This document shows positions 1 to 11,202 of a stretch of 64,000 bases of DNA, one piece after another; the stretch's first letter is position 1; each line of letters opens with the position of its first letter. The DNA comes from Whalleya microplaca (Eukaryota > Ascomycota > Sordariomycetes > Xylariales > Xylariaceae). Below the pieces are notes generated by a model that was not told the origin of the DNA, did not search any database, and saw only the letters and a list, made by a program, of their open reading frames with translations. The stretch covers positions 434,001 through 498,000 of the forward strand of contig MU385725.1 in the NCBI GenBank assembly GCA_022497155.1, in the 5' to 3' direction. A program made the position numbers and the translations under genes.

Positions 1-1
1 T

Positions 2-1093
2 CACCGCATCATCCGCGTACGGATTTGGTCAACATGTTACAGATATTTCGGCGGAAGATGTTCAAATGGCTACTAAGATCGAGGTTACTGGCCAGTTTGT
101 CGTGTCACTGGCAATGGGCTTTAGCAAGACGGCAGTTGCTATGTTCCTAATGCGCATTGTCGTTTCTGCTTGGTAAATGCACCATTCGACTACATCTCAA
201 ATACGCTCACTGACACCATCCAGGCACAAAGCTGTTCTATGGTTCTGGATCATTACGATGATGGCGTGGTCGATGTTGCTGGCGATCTCGTGCTTTGCCC
301 AATGCACCCCTGTGGAGTCCATCTGGGATGCTCGGGTGAAACCTAAATCATGCCCTTTGGATCTTACACTGATTGCATTCATTATGTGTTGTGAGTAATA
401 CCCTTGGGTACGGTAATTGAGGCTTACGTGGTGATGTAGCTTGGTCTGCTGCGATGGACTTTTTCCTAGCAGCTTTCCCCTGGTGGGTTCTTTGGAACTT
501 GAACATGCAAAAAAAGGAGAAATTCACGATATGTGTATCCCTCAGTTTGGGGGTATTGTAAGCTGCATATCTCTTACGTTTCATATTGTGAACTAATATC
601 CTCCAGAGCTGGTGTATGTGGGGTCGTTAGAACATCTGGCCTTCAAGTGTTGAGTCAAACCGCGGACTACCTATGTGAGTGTCGTATGATAGATCTCCCC
701 TATCACGTTCTAACTTGTCTTCCAGATGCAACTGCCGACTCGGTTATGTGGACGAGCAGCGAGTTGACTGTAACAATCATATGCGTTAGCATCCCAGTCC
801 TAAGGCCATTATGGACCCGCGTAATTGGCGGCAGTGTTAGCGATCGTTACTACAAGCAGAGTGAAGAAGGATCAAGCGGTATCATGACAATTGGAAGAAT
901 AAAAAAGCAGAAAAAGATGGATACTGATATCGCTATGGACACGATTCCTCGGCCAGATGTAAAGGACACCAACACCACAAGCATCGAAGGAGCCTGGCAT
1001 CCATCAAATACTGGCAGTAACCAGAGCATCCTTCAGGAGAGCCAAGCAATTCATAAGACCCAAGAGTTCAGTATCGCTTATGAGACTACTTAA
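2..1093 (+). CDS. Fungal rhodopsin-fold (PTH11-like) integral membrane protein, 5' end outside window
   Basis: Five exons can be joined in one frame: 2-172, 224-390, 440-557, 607-674 and 727-1093, with GT-AG introns of about 50 bp. Hydrophobic segments are visible: VTGQFVVSLAMGFSKTAVAM, VLWFWIITMMAWSMLLAI, MDFFLAAFPWWVLW and the last one after DATADSVMW (SSELTVTIICVSIPVLRPL). The DATAD...W...E...IIC..IPVLRPL ending is the hallmark of the fungal rhodopsin-like family (Pfam Fung_rhodopsin; related to Pth11 receptors), which are seven-helix plasma-membrane proteins of mostly unknown ligand. A hydrophilic Ser/Thr/Lys-rich cytosolic tail of about 85 residues follows. The N-terminal helices lie before the window. 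It is convergent with the AA9 gene. The family call is confident; the ligand is unknown. Confidence 0.85.
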
Positions 1094-1603
1094 GCCACGA
1101 GGGTCTGATGGTATTGAATAAATTTACGGGCTCTATACCAGTGCGTTATAACTTTGAACCGCGTGAAATATCCCCAGTTCAAGGCAATTCAACTCGCAGT
1201 AACATTACTTTGGGCCACCAGTCATTGTAAGGATATCGCAATAACCCTCAATTTGCCCAGTTGTGCATGGTAATAGAGAACTAGGGAATGTTGTTGAGGT
1301 CGAATAACAAGCAGTCATCACAAAGGCGTTGAAAATGCACGAGAATACTTCTATGCATATGTATCCGCATAGAAAACTGTTACAGCCATCTATTAAGGGT
1401 CTATTATGGCTTCTGGGCAAGGGGAGACCTAATAAGGTAGTTCTACGGTCTAAGATGTAGGTGTCAAGCGACTTGGTTCCATTATCATATAGGAAGATTG
1501 TCTGATGTATTGCTGTATCAAGGACATGCTAATGTAGAGCTACCTCGCACAGAAACTCTGTTTGACACAGCCCTCCGAAACAATTCTAGAGTCCAATCCG
1601 CTT
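1094..1603. other. Intergenic, shared 3' region of two convergent genes
   Basis: I see no supportable coding sequence or repeat here. It separates the stop of the rhodopsin-like gene from the stop of the AA9 gene. Confidence 0.6.
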
Positions 1604-2464
1604 CTAGGGCTGCCATACAGCAGGTCCCGGCATGACGTAAGAGTTTGCCTTCGGGTTGTTCCACTTGTCAAATTTGATGCCTGGATCATCGGCCTTGTAG
1701 ATACCGGGGATCTTCACAAGCGGGCTAGGTGTCCCTGTTCCGGTGCCCGTAATGTTAAGCTGGGCACACTCCATATAGAACTGCGCATGGTCTTTGAAGG
1801 CCTCGTGGAGCCCGATGTGTTCAACGCGGACGAGGTACTCGCCGGGTGGTGTCTCCTTGGGAATGGTATACTCGAGTCGGTCTTTCTGCCAGCTGCACCA
1901 GCTTCCATCGTTACCAGGGCTGTTCGCGTTGCAAAGGCCCACCTCGTAGACTTTGAACCAATCGCCGGAACCATCGTACGACGCGACGCCAGTCTCGGGG
2001 GCCTTCGACATATAGACGAATCCTGGGCCAGGGTGTTCAATGAATTCATTGTATGCAAGTTTGAAGCCGATCTTGTCACCAGCTGCGACGGTGTAGGTCT
2101 GAGTGGACCCGCCGGGCTGAGCGCCTTTGTTGCATCGTAGGTCGGGGGAGTGGATCACCTCTTCCGGGAACGAGGGCATGTACGTGTTACTATTCTTGCG
2201 AATACTGCAGTGCCTTAGTAATTTGCTCCTGTCTATGAGACTAGCCTCTGATATCTCAAGTGCTTGAACGCGCCAAGCAGGCTACCTAAGGTTGGAAGAG
2301 ATATAATTGTCACGAAAGAAAACTTAACGTATACATACTAGGTGTAGTCTTGCCCAACTGCCTTGTCATTGACTATGAGCTGCGAGAAGATATAGTGGCC
2401 CTCTGTTAAAGTGGCCCTCTGTTAAAGACGCCGCTAGCAAGGCCGCCAACGAAAACGACTTCAT
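1604..2464 (-). pseudogene. AA9 lytic polysaccharide monooxygenase broken by a 16-bp tandem duplication at His1
   Basis: Exon 1 (2464-2339) starts with signal peptide MKSFSLAALLAASLTEG. The next codons should give the mature N-terminal His (H-Y-I-F-S-Q-L-I-V-N-D), the copper-brace His1 of AA9 enzymes. An intron 2338-2205 (branch TACTAAG) leads into exon 2 (2204-1604), which reads YIRKNSNTYMPSF, the diagnostic DLRCNKGAQPG, and ends ANSYVMPGPAVW, the usual AA9 C-terminus; there is no CBM1. AA9 enzymes are secreted copper enzymes that oxidatively cleave cellulose and other beta-glucans. In exon 1 a 16-bp unit is present twice in tandem (2395-2410 and 2411-2426). As read, the frame shifts right after the first His codon and soon meets a stop. 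With one copy the two exons give 237 codons including stop, a normal AA9 size. It is either a recent pseudogene or an assembly error. Confidence 0.88.
2395..2426. repeat. Perfect 16-bp tandem duplication inside AA9 exon 1
   Basis: GTGGCCCTCTGTTAAA occurs twice with no spacer (2395-2410, 2411-2426). On the minus strand it spans the signal-peptide cleavage site and the His1 codon. Sixteen is not a multiple of three, so it shifts the frame. Confidence 0.95.
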
Positions 2465-4376
2465 CGTGTAATTTGAATGGTACAAGCAGAATTGCGGCTT
2501 CTTCTAATGGAATATTATCAGTAGAAGAACCCGGAGTGGTTGATCTCATCTTATTTTGTCGATGGGATATGCGGCCATTCTTATACACATCACTGGTGTC
2601 ATGTCCAAATCAGGATGACATTAAATCTCCGAGGCACATGCTCCATCTAACATATTACTATGTAACAGTACCTCACCCATAGAGCATCTCCATACCCGGC
2701 TCGTTAGGATTCGAAACTCATCGGCATGGTCGTTTGACATATCCTGATAGCCAATCGCATACCAGCCGCAGATTGAAATTCTCCTAGCCGATATGCCAAG
2801 ATCTGGGGAACTTCAAGATCCCAGCCAATTTAGCCGCCTTGGTAATTGCTAACTTGTCACCGCTGTAGAAGTTGGTGGGAGTTTGGCCAATGGTCAGTGT
2901 TTAAGGCACAGTCAACTAATATAATCCCATTTCCAGAGAAGTCTCGCCACTTAACACGGGCCATTTAGTATGTCCTCTATAAATATCTTTTATTTGCTAA
3001 ACTCCCTGGGCATGCGGCTGTCTATGAAAGCTCACATATTCATCTCTAAACGAGTGGAGTCATGTCATTATGGCACTAGAAGCGCACCAATCATACCTGT
3101 AGCCGTTTGTTCTTCTCTGGTACTACAATATTCTGTGTCAGCAGAGACTAGGTTTCTTTCAACCCTTCGGCAGGTACTCGATGTCGGTTCCATAGACTCT
3201 GCATATGGAAATCGTTCCATTGGAGTCTTCTATGTTATCTTCTACAAACCAAGCACACATGCACCTGGTCTATTACTAAGGTCATCTATAATAGAGTAGA
3301 ACACAAGTAGATTTATGTTGGGCTAGAATAGAATATTAGGCTTGAACATCTGTCAAACCATATAAAACACATCGAGACATGCTTTGCCGGAATACTGTGC
3401 ACCGCGGTAGGCCGTCTAAGGGACACGGAGAGAATCATTGTTCGAAACTTGAGGGTAGAACAGTTATTCGGGGCTTCTTGGTCAGAGAAAGTACCGACCA
3501 GAGCAATTGTATTGACACTAGTCGACACATTAAGAAGTTCAGTACAATGATTAACCTCATAAAACCTCAGTATCATCCCTGGGAAGCTCCTTAGCTACTT
3601 CCTAATATACATATTGTCTTGTAGATGCCTACATGTTACGTGGTAACACTGATACTAGTTGGCGCCCGATGTTCCTTGGCCTCGCCATCCACGATGGGAT
3701 GAATACTGGCTTATCTGTCATTGAGCCTCTTTCGAAAATAAGAAAACGCGCGCGCTTGGATTTCATTGCAGTTTCAAAGAAATTGGAGCCCCTTGTGGTT
3801 GTTTCAATTATCGTGGCTGAAGAGGTCAGCAGCACCTTGAATGGCTGTGCAAATTGTAGGAGAAATACTTACGTTTGTTAAAGAGATGTACCGGCAGGGG
3901 GTACTTCTCCCTACATTACTACCTTTAGATTAGGTCTGTTGAAAACCGTGGCTTTAGATCACTCGACGCCTGGGGGTCGTGAATCCCACTTGCAGGTTCG
4001 AGGAGAGCATCAGAGAGAAGGAGAGGAGAGGAAACGAGTCTAGCCTACCTTTGGGCGTTTGGAACGCTGCTATGCTAGAAAGCGCCTTAAGCTCAATGCG
4101 AAAATAGGCTTTGAGAGTCATATTTAGGAACATTGAGACTAGTCTATAGAGTTTCTGGAATTCATTTTGTCTCTATTTTAAGTTATGGAATGTTTTTGCC
4201 ACTAATCCTGTCTGATTGACTACCGTAAAGCACTTCCATTGAATCTAGTCCGGGCACGGACCACTGCAGCAACTCATCACGCTTAATTTGTGACTTCAAA
4301 TGTTATTTTTGCCACCAAATATACTTTCACGTATGTCAGTTCATTCGCTGACTAAGTTTTCGAAGGATTCGTGTAA

Positions 4377-4559
4377 ATTCACACGGGTCCTGGCACGAAC
4401 CACGCTGGAAGCGGCGAATCCTATTCTGCGTTGTATGTCGCGTCCTATTCTGCGATGTGTCGCGTACCGAAATTTTGGACCATAAACCGGTACACGAATA
4501 AAACATAGCAATATGGTTGGCCGTTTCCAGCGTGGTTCGTTCCAGGGCCCTGTGTGAAT
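4377..4559. repeat. Inverted repeat with ~40-bp arms
   Basis: Arms 4377-4415 and 4520-4559 are inverted copies with about three mismatches and one indel; the core ACGAACCACGCTGGAA is identical. The ~100-bp loop contains a 24-bp tandem duplication beginning TCCTATTCTGCG (4419 and 4443). No terminal duplication or coding capacity is seen. It may be a decayed MITE or a palindromic insertion. Confidence 0.75.
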
Positions 4560-5039
4560 CTACTCAATAAATGCGGAAGTAGTTCTAGAGAAGTAGCAGA
4601 CAGAAACTCGGTATCCAAAGCATTGCATCGTCTTCGCGTACATCCATCTACCGATGAATAGTCCAAAAAATGGTTACCATGAAATGTTCTATATTAATTG
4701 AATAAATCTCCTATTGCTTCTAAAGGACACCACTCTCTCTCTCATGTGTGCATATGCTCTACTGTAGGCCGTCTAATTCTTGTAAGATGAGCACCCTGGG
4801 CAGATGGGCTAAAATGCGGGCCAATGAACATCCGCGCCTGCTTAAGGTATGTCCAAATGTGGCAACCCCACCTCGGCTTTCGACCCACCAAGGAGTGCCC
4901 GCGGCCTACTTAATATCGACCTCACGAGGGTATCGCGATCATCTCACTGTAATCCTACCTTATGCAGCAATGGATAGTAAAACAAATCACTTCATAGCCA
5001 ATATTGTTAGGATCCCTTGTTAAGATCATGTATATAGAT

Positions 5040-5064
5040 AGAGGTTGTTCGGAGAACAACCTCT
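5040..5064. repeat. Perfect 11-bp stem, 3-nt loop hairpin
   Basis: AGAGGTTGTTC / GAACAACCTCT are perfect complements separated by GGA. The hairpin lies in the intergenic tract, about 600 bp past the 3' end of the minus-strand gene at 5686. No function is assigned. Confidence 0.7.
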
Positions 5065-5685
5065 TAGTTAGCTCTTCGTGCAACAACTGTGTTGTTTTGC
5101 TACCTCATACCTACGTTCATCTGGTGACAAATATGCGTCCTAATCACCATTCGAGAGCTGGCCGCATCCAGTTCAAATCACGTTGATCATGGCGATGAAG
5201 TGGAAAGCAGAAACATATAATTATAGAGATGTATGTACATGAAATATTATTCCCAGAGGGTACATGAGGTTGCAGCTGATGAGCAAAGAACGGAGTGCCA
5301 GTTGTAGCTGGTCAGCTATGTGGGTTCAATCGGCCGAGTTGCTCAAGACCGATTGAATCGTCGCTGTCGTGTGACTCGTGTCTCCAAACGCATTCAACCA
5401 TGAAAACCAGCCTGAACAAGAGAGCATCGCTGACAAAATTCCATAAGCAAGACCCCATACCAGTCATCCCGACGGCAAATGCAATGTAAAACCACCTCAG
5501 AAAACCCCAGTTCCATCGGAAAGATCCGTAAACACCGAACGCTGTGCCCTTCACAGCTATCCTGCTCGCCCCAAGAGGTTGGAAAGCAGTTGTACCCTGG
5601 TAAAGACACTCGAATGCGCCACCTCAATATGCAATGAACTCAACCTAAGCTCAACTCCTCGCTGCTCCCATCCTTCTGCAAGTCC

Positions 5686-6756
5686 TCAATTCTGATCTCT
5701 GTTGTCATTTTGACTGTACCAATTTGCCTCGTATGATTCGACACTGTCAACTTTATCCTGATTGACCGCGGGCAGATATGCATCCTTGATCAGGACGTGG
5801 GACCACTCGTTCATGGCATCAGCATTAGGCTCAGGCTCGATCTTGTCGACAGTGCGCTGCTCCCGTCCTTCTGCAGGTGCGTAGTTCGGATCCCAGGTGC
5901 CATTTTCAACAATACCCCAATCTGTCTCCCATCTTTTGATAGAGTCAAGTGTCTCCTGATCGAGCAGGGGCAGATATTCATCCTCGATCAGGATGTTGGA
6001 GGACCCCTTCACGGCATCAGCATCCGGCTCAGGCTTGATCTCGTCAACGGTGGAGGAGCGGCGCAGCGGCGTGGGGGAATTTGGCGTGTGATCGTGCGAC
6101 TTGCTAGTAGATGCAGGTTTGCGAGATCGACGCGGCTTAGACCTTCGTTGGACTCTCGCCGCAATGCCCATGGAATTCCGTTGGGTCGCCACGACACATT
6201 TTTCCGATTCGTGAATGACTTCGTTGAGTTGGACAGCGAGTTTGTTTAGATAGGTGTACCTATCTAGAGCATCTCTTGCATAAAGAAGCTCGTTAAGTTT
6301 GTCGACAGCGTTGTGTATTTTGTGGTAATCCATTACCAGTACGGCACAGAAATTAACTACCCGCGCCTCTGAATTTGGAAACGCCAGCACCCATTTACCG
6401 GCTTCGTTAAGATAGCTTTTCCAGGTTCTAGGGCCCCAATTCAGTATCATAGCCAAGTCCTGGCGGACCTGATACAAGTGATTGATATATTGTGCTGTGA
6501 CAGATGTCGCAGCATGGTGTCGTATAGAACCTCGTGCACTGATTTCAGCGAACATGGCCTCCCTTTGGCGTAGCAGTCCTAGTCGCTCAGCTGTCTGAGG
6601 ATCGCCATCATTGTTGTCGGGAATACGCCGCTGCTGCTGCTGCTGCGTATACCTCTCTGTCGGAAGAGCACCTTCTATTGCATCACCTGTTGTCGATGGG
6701 GATACACTGATGGATACTGGCTGATTTTGTTGGATAGTTTCCTCTTTCGACTCCAT
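5686..6756 (-). CDS. Hypothetical protein with two C-terminal ~45-residue internal repeats
   Basis: Single exon, 356 residues; family not recognised. The N-terminus is Gln-rich (QQQQQ near residue 40). The middle (about 75-200) looks alpha-helical. A basic stretch RVQRRSKPRRSRKPAS around residue 205 could be a nuclear-localisation signal. The C-terminal third holds two diverged copies of one module: one starts TVDEIKPEPDADA and ends ETDW, the other starts TVDKIEPEPNADA and ends EANW. Each has an acidic PEP-DADA head and a conserved (E/K)D-YLP motif. No signal peptide or membrane segment is seen. The long intact frame and repeat conservation argue that it is real. Function unknown. Confidence 0.65.
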   Translation of the reverse strand: MESKEETIQQNQPVSISVSPSTTGDAIEGALPTERYTQQQQQRRIPDNNDGDPQTAERLGLLRQREAMFAEISARGSIRHHAATSVTAQYINHLYQVRQDLAMILNWGPRTWKSYLNEAGKWVLAFPNSEARVVNFCAVLVMDYHKIHNAVDKLNELLYARDALDRYTYLNKLAVQLNEVIHESEKCVVATQRNSMGIAARVQRRSKPRRSRKPASTSKSHDHTPNSPTPLRRSSTVDEIKPEPDADAVKGSSNILIEDEYLPLLDQETLDSIKRWETDWGIVENGTWDPNYAPAEGREQRTVDKIEPEPNADAMNEWSHVLIKDAYLPAVNQDKVDSVESYEANWYSQNDNRDQN

Positions 6757-9700
6757 CTTGAATTCGTAGAACTGCGAAGTAGAAAGTATGTTTGGTGATA
6801 GCAGTTGGATGGAAGTTGGCCAGAGAGAAATGCTGGAATGATATTTTGCAAGTGCGAGTTTTGGATAGAGGCAAGGATATTGTGTGCAAATGTGTGGGTG
6901 AAAAAAGTTGGGGATGGAGGGAGGTGTGCAGCCGTTAAATACCTAGGCTGAGCATCTAGCAAGAAACCATTCTAACTTTAAGCTGCCTATTTCGTAACCC
7001 GAGTTACGTAGTGCTCTGCTCCTATATGTTAGATGTACCAACGTACTTCTCGGACGTTATGTAGCGGAAAATTATGTGTACGTACCATACCAAATCTAGT
7101 GACTACCTAGGTAGGTTTGTAGGTATGTCCACGTGAACAATGATTGTAGGATACCAGGGTACCCCATACGACCACGAATCGAGAAGGAATATGTTGCGGC
7201 CAAAATGAGACGGGTCTGCTCTGTTAGGTGTGTATAGTGTCTCCCGTAAGCTCCAGAACTTAGAGGATGGGAAACCAAAATGCTAAATCCTGCAGATTCG
7301 GAGGAGGAAAGTTCAAAATCTGTCGGGTTTTGGAAAATCCCAGCAGGGTTCAGCTTTAGGTATTCCCCAGAGATGAAGGCGTGAAGCGTGAAAGAGCTGA
7401 GCTGAGAATAGGAGACGAGCGGTGCTGAGACGGACACTCTTTGGCAAGAAACAAACTTAGAGCCCAATTTTCAGTATGCTAACAATAGAACGGTAGTATA
7501 TCCTCGTCCAAAAAGGTTTTGGTCGTCAATAGGGTATATGGCCGGTTTTTTTCCGGGTATGATCATAAGAGTCGTTGGATGGCCCCGGATGTGTTCGAGG
7601 CAGAAGCATCTCGATATTAGTCAAACCTTATTTAGGATAACTATTCACGCAAGAAAAGAAGGAACTGAAGAGAGAAAGAACGATCCACGTGGTATCCTAG
7701 CCCACCATGAAGAGTAGCTTAGGTAGCACTGCACACAGTGTACCTGTGGATGCCCTCATAGGAGGGCCCAAGTAGGTAGACGTCTTACCACTGTAGCCAT
7801 TAATTTTCAGGCACCTCCACCATAGCTTCAAACTTTTAACCGGTAGTTACATTCGTAATTACTGGTTAATATCACTTTCTAATTATTCTTCACTAGAGAT
7901 GGCCTAACAAAGTCTCTTGAGAGGGGACAAATTGATATCTACTTAGGACGATAATGAGCACTTCAACGATTATATTTTACAGCTCAACCTGGTGTTGTCA
8001 GCTAAAGTGGGGGGGGGGGGGGGGGGGAAACGCTGGATCCCCGCTCAGATTGAATATATATTTCCTGCCAGTGCACAGACCAGCTGTTTGGGCTCGTTTT
8101 GGCTAAAAGTGATCAATGGGAAAACAAATGNNNNNNNNNNCCCACTCCCCCCCTCCACCCACCATAACCCCCACCCCAACAACCCACACTCCCCCCTCAT
8201 CCCCCCACCCCCCCCCCCCCGGCCCCCCCCCCCCCCCCCACCCGCTGGATCCCCTCTCATCTTGAATATATATTTCCTTCCAGTGCAGACTCCAGCTGTT
8301 TGGTCTCATTATGGCTACAAGTGATCAATGTGAAAACTACTGGTACAAATGGAAGTAGGTATAATGCATCGATGATGCGACTCCCTAGTGAAGTGTATTA
8401 AAGCTTCCCTCGCCTTCATTCCAACCTTCGAAATGAGCTGCATTCAGAATCACCGAGCAAGGAAATATTGCAGACAGTGTACTTCAGCGTAAGCCACACA
8501 AATCTGTAGGCATATCCATCGCTGCGATTCATCGACTAAATGCGCATTTAGACAACTTTGGGTAGTTATAAGCGTAGGCACTATTGTACCATGTAGTGGT
8601 ATTTGAGACTTGCCATTAGAGTTCGTGAGTGAACGTTAAAATAAGTTGACGAAAGGAACCTAAAAGACAGAATAGAAAGAACTTAAATCGGACTACTTGC
8701 GTATCCCCGTGCCAACCACTACATTTGAATGTAAATAAGTGTAGGAAAACTTCCGTGTCACCATCTAGCAACCACAGGGATGAAACCTATAATGAGCCCG
8801 ATACCATAAGTAACGGCTCAACTTTCACCGCTTCCAGATCTTTTACTCCTTAGGCGGAGGACCTTCCCTAAAGTTTGGTTCGCCGATTATTGCTCATTTG
8901 GTTATTGTAGCAGCTGCTAAGTGCAAATCGGGTGTACTGGTAGGAAGTCGCCGAACACTGGTGGCCAAGTATGCCCACCACCAGCAAGTTGCTGATCTGA
9001 GAATCGTAGGCATGCGCATTGAGTTTTCCAAGAGTATGACGTATGTGAATCTCCAAGTGGACCTGGTACGAACACTTGCTGACTGGTTAGGATCTTGTCG
9101 GTGCGACGACTTAGGCATATGGTAGGAGGTTTGTCTGGTATGACCTCAGGGTCTGAAGGTTTGTCTTGCGGTAGGGGCGACCGGCAGTTTACCCATGAAG
9201 CAGGGGTACATAGGCAATAAATAAGTAGGTAGTGTATCATGTAGCGCTATTGCCAAAGCTACCTGAAGTGAGGATACCTTCCCTCCCCATGCTCCTTGTC
9301 TCCTGCTCTATGGATGGTCATTGATGATGTCTAGAATTGATGTGCAGCGTAATAATTCTGTACGGGTCTGGAGATGGGAAATACCCTCCTTGCCTGGTAC
9401 TTACGGTAGGCGTAAACGCAATGAAACTCTTCTATGGCGGGGAATGAATGCCATTCACTAATACCTCCTCTAGCCTAGGGAAAGGCTGCGCCCCTAACTG
9501 AAGATACACCAGTAACTGACAATGCAGTACAAGGGTGGCTGGGTTGCGTAACAGCCAGGGCAGTATCCTGTAGATGCCTGTAATTGTCGTAGACAGAGGT
9601 ATCGCTTAATTCTCAAAGGATACATCGAAGGTAATAACCCAGCTATCGCGACGACTCAACTAGAGTGATGCACCAAATGCTGAGCAAAGGCCCCTATTTT

Positions 9701-11202
9701 GGGGCAAGTAGTCTCTGGTCTCAACGGTATGAACCACCACTCACGTAGCTAGCTAAGAATACTATGTTGAGTTAATGAGAAGAACAAGATAAATTAACAA
9801 GGATCGTGAGAATGAAGTTGGTAGAGCGATTTAGGTTTGGTTTAGTCACTGTCGCCTGTTAAGAGGTGCTAGGCGCTAGCGTGAAGTTAGAGCCGCAAAA
9901 GGCCTACCTTAAACCATCCCATGATAATAGTATTTGCAAATAAGCAAGAAGGCATTCGCAAAGTCCTAGACTAGCTTCATCCCACTTAAACCATGCCCCC
10001 AAGCAATTGACCTCAAGCTTGCGCAGCATAAAGCACCTTCCTACTAAGTTTATAAGTAAACGCCGGTCAACCGGCCAACCTGTTCCTTAGCCGCTTACAC
10101 TAGGGAACTAAACAGCGAGGTCTTGTCGTCCGTGAAGTTCTGAATTGATCAAATAGTCTGATGGGGCTTGGATAATATGAGATCGCGTTACATTGGAGGA
10201 CTAACTATAGGGTTCATCCAAAAACCGTGTTCTAAATGACGTAGGTATTTCCGGTGGTAAAGCGGCATATGTAGTAATAGCGCAAGTGATACCTGCTATG
10301 GCTAATCCGCCTCCTCACGCCCTTCGGTAGAGGTAGTGGAACACAGAGGAAGGCGCTTGATTTCTCGCTGCTGCCCCCGCGAGAATGTACTAGGTACCGA
10401 GGCCTCGAATCTAACTTAGAGCAAGCAAAACCTCGAGAACTGGAACACTTGAGACTCATGGCTACAACTACCAATGCGCTGGGTGTGAGATCTCATATGA
10501 GTAACTACTCCCTTCTGGCAAATTTCAGGCTACAACCAGGTGCTCACTCAGCGGGGACAGCACCTACTACTATCGACTCTGGATTCAGTACTACTGGAAG
10601 GTCGGTTACTAGGAACTTGGAAGAGATTTAGCATCGGGGTATATTGCAACTGGCCTTACTACAGTACCAGACAGACCAACACATCCAAGACGTTGGAGCT
10701 CATCTGAGGCAATAGTGTCTGGCCGGACTAAGACATAGACTTGGTTCTTGTGAGTGTCATGATCAACCGTGTAGTGTACCAATATCCCCTTTATTGCTGT
10801 GAAATACTTGTTGGCCTGACTTGAAGAACCCACAGCCAGGGCTGATTATGGCAAAACACCTGTGCCTCGGAAACCCTAGATTCCACCCTTGCTATTGCTG
10901 AATATCATCCCGATCGTGTTCTGACGGCTCAGTTCCGGAACCCCCAAGATACTTCGATGGTTGAACAACGCTAGTTGTTATTGATATCTTAGATATAAAG
11001 TGCGGAGAAGTTGAAGTTCATACCTATGCCAAACAATAGCCAAGGAGACTTATCTTATAAGTCAGGTAACCACAGGCAGGAACTCAAGCAGGCGTTGGGG
11101 ATATGAAGACACACGATTCAGTACAGGTCTTCAACGACCACAGCAATTCCTGCACTAGAGGCTATAGAGCACGGTGTTCCGTGTAAACAGCCGTAGCAAG
11201 AT
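6757..11202. other. Long intergenic tract containing an assembly gap
   Basis: About 4.4 kb without a supportable gene. Open frames here are short, and none carries a recognisable motif. The only structured part is the homopolymer and gap block at 8009-8337. Confidence 0.5.
8009..8337. repeat. Scaffold gap flanked by G/C homopolymers and a duplicated ~95-bp segment
   Basis: A run of 19 G (8009-8027), a segment at 8031-8125, ten N (8131-8140), a C-rich tract to about 8240, then a second copy of the segment at 8243-8337. The two copies differ at about 12 of 95 positions, often G in the first and T in the second. This looks like one locus assembled twice on either side of a poly-G/C tract that reads could not cross. 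The bases here should not be trusted. Confidence 0.85.

Larger units (their letters stand above)
2465..5685. other. Gene-poor tract with small repeats
   Basis: No open frame of convincing composition or recognisable motif was found in about 3.2 kb. It holds an inverted repeat at 4377-4559 and a perfect hairpin at 5040-5064. An 80-codon minus frame at 5312-5554 with one hydrophobic stretch (FYIAFAVGMTGMGSCLW) is the only weak coding candidate; I could not link it to a neighbour. Confidence 0.5.

Noticed and set aside
7096..7467. 123-codon minus frame
   Set aside because: No recognisable feature; hydrophilic and hydrophobic parts look random and there are no splice-linked neighbours.
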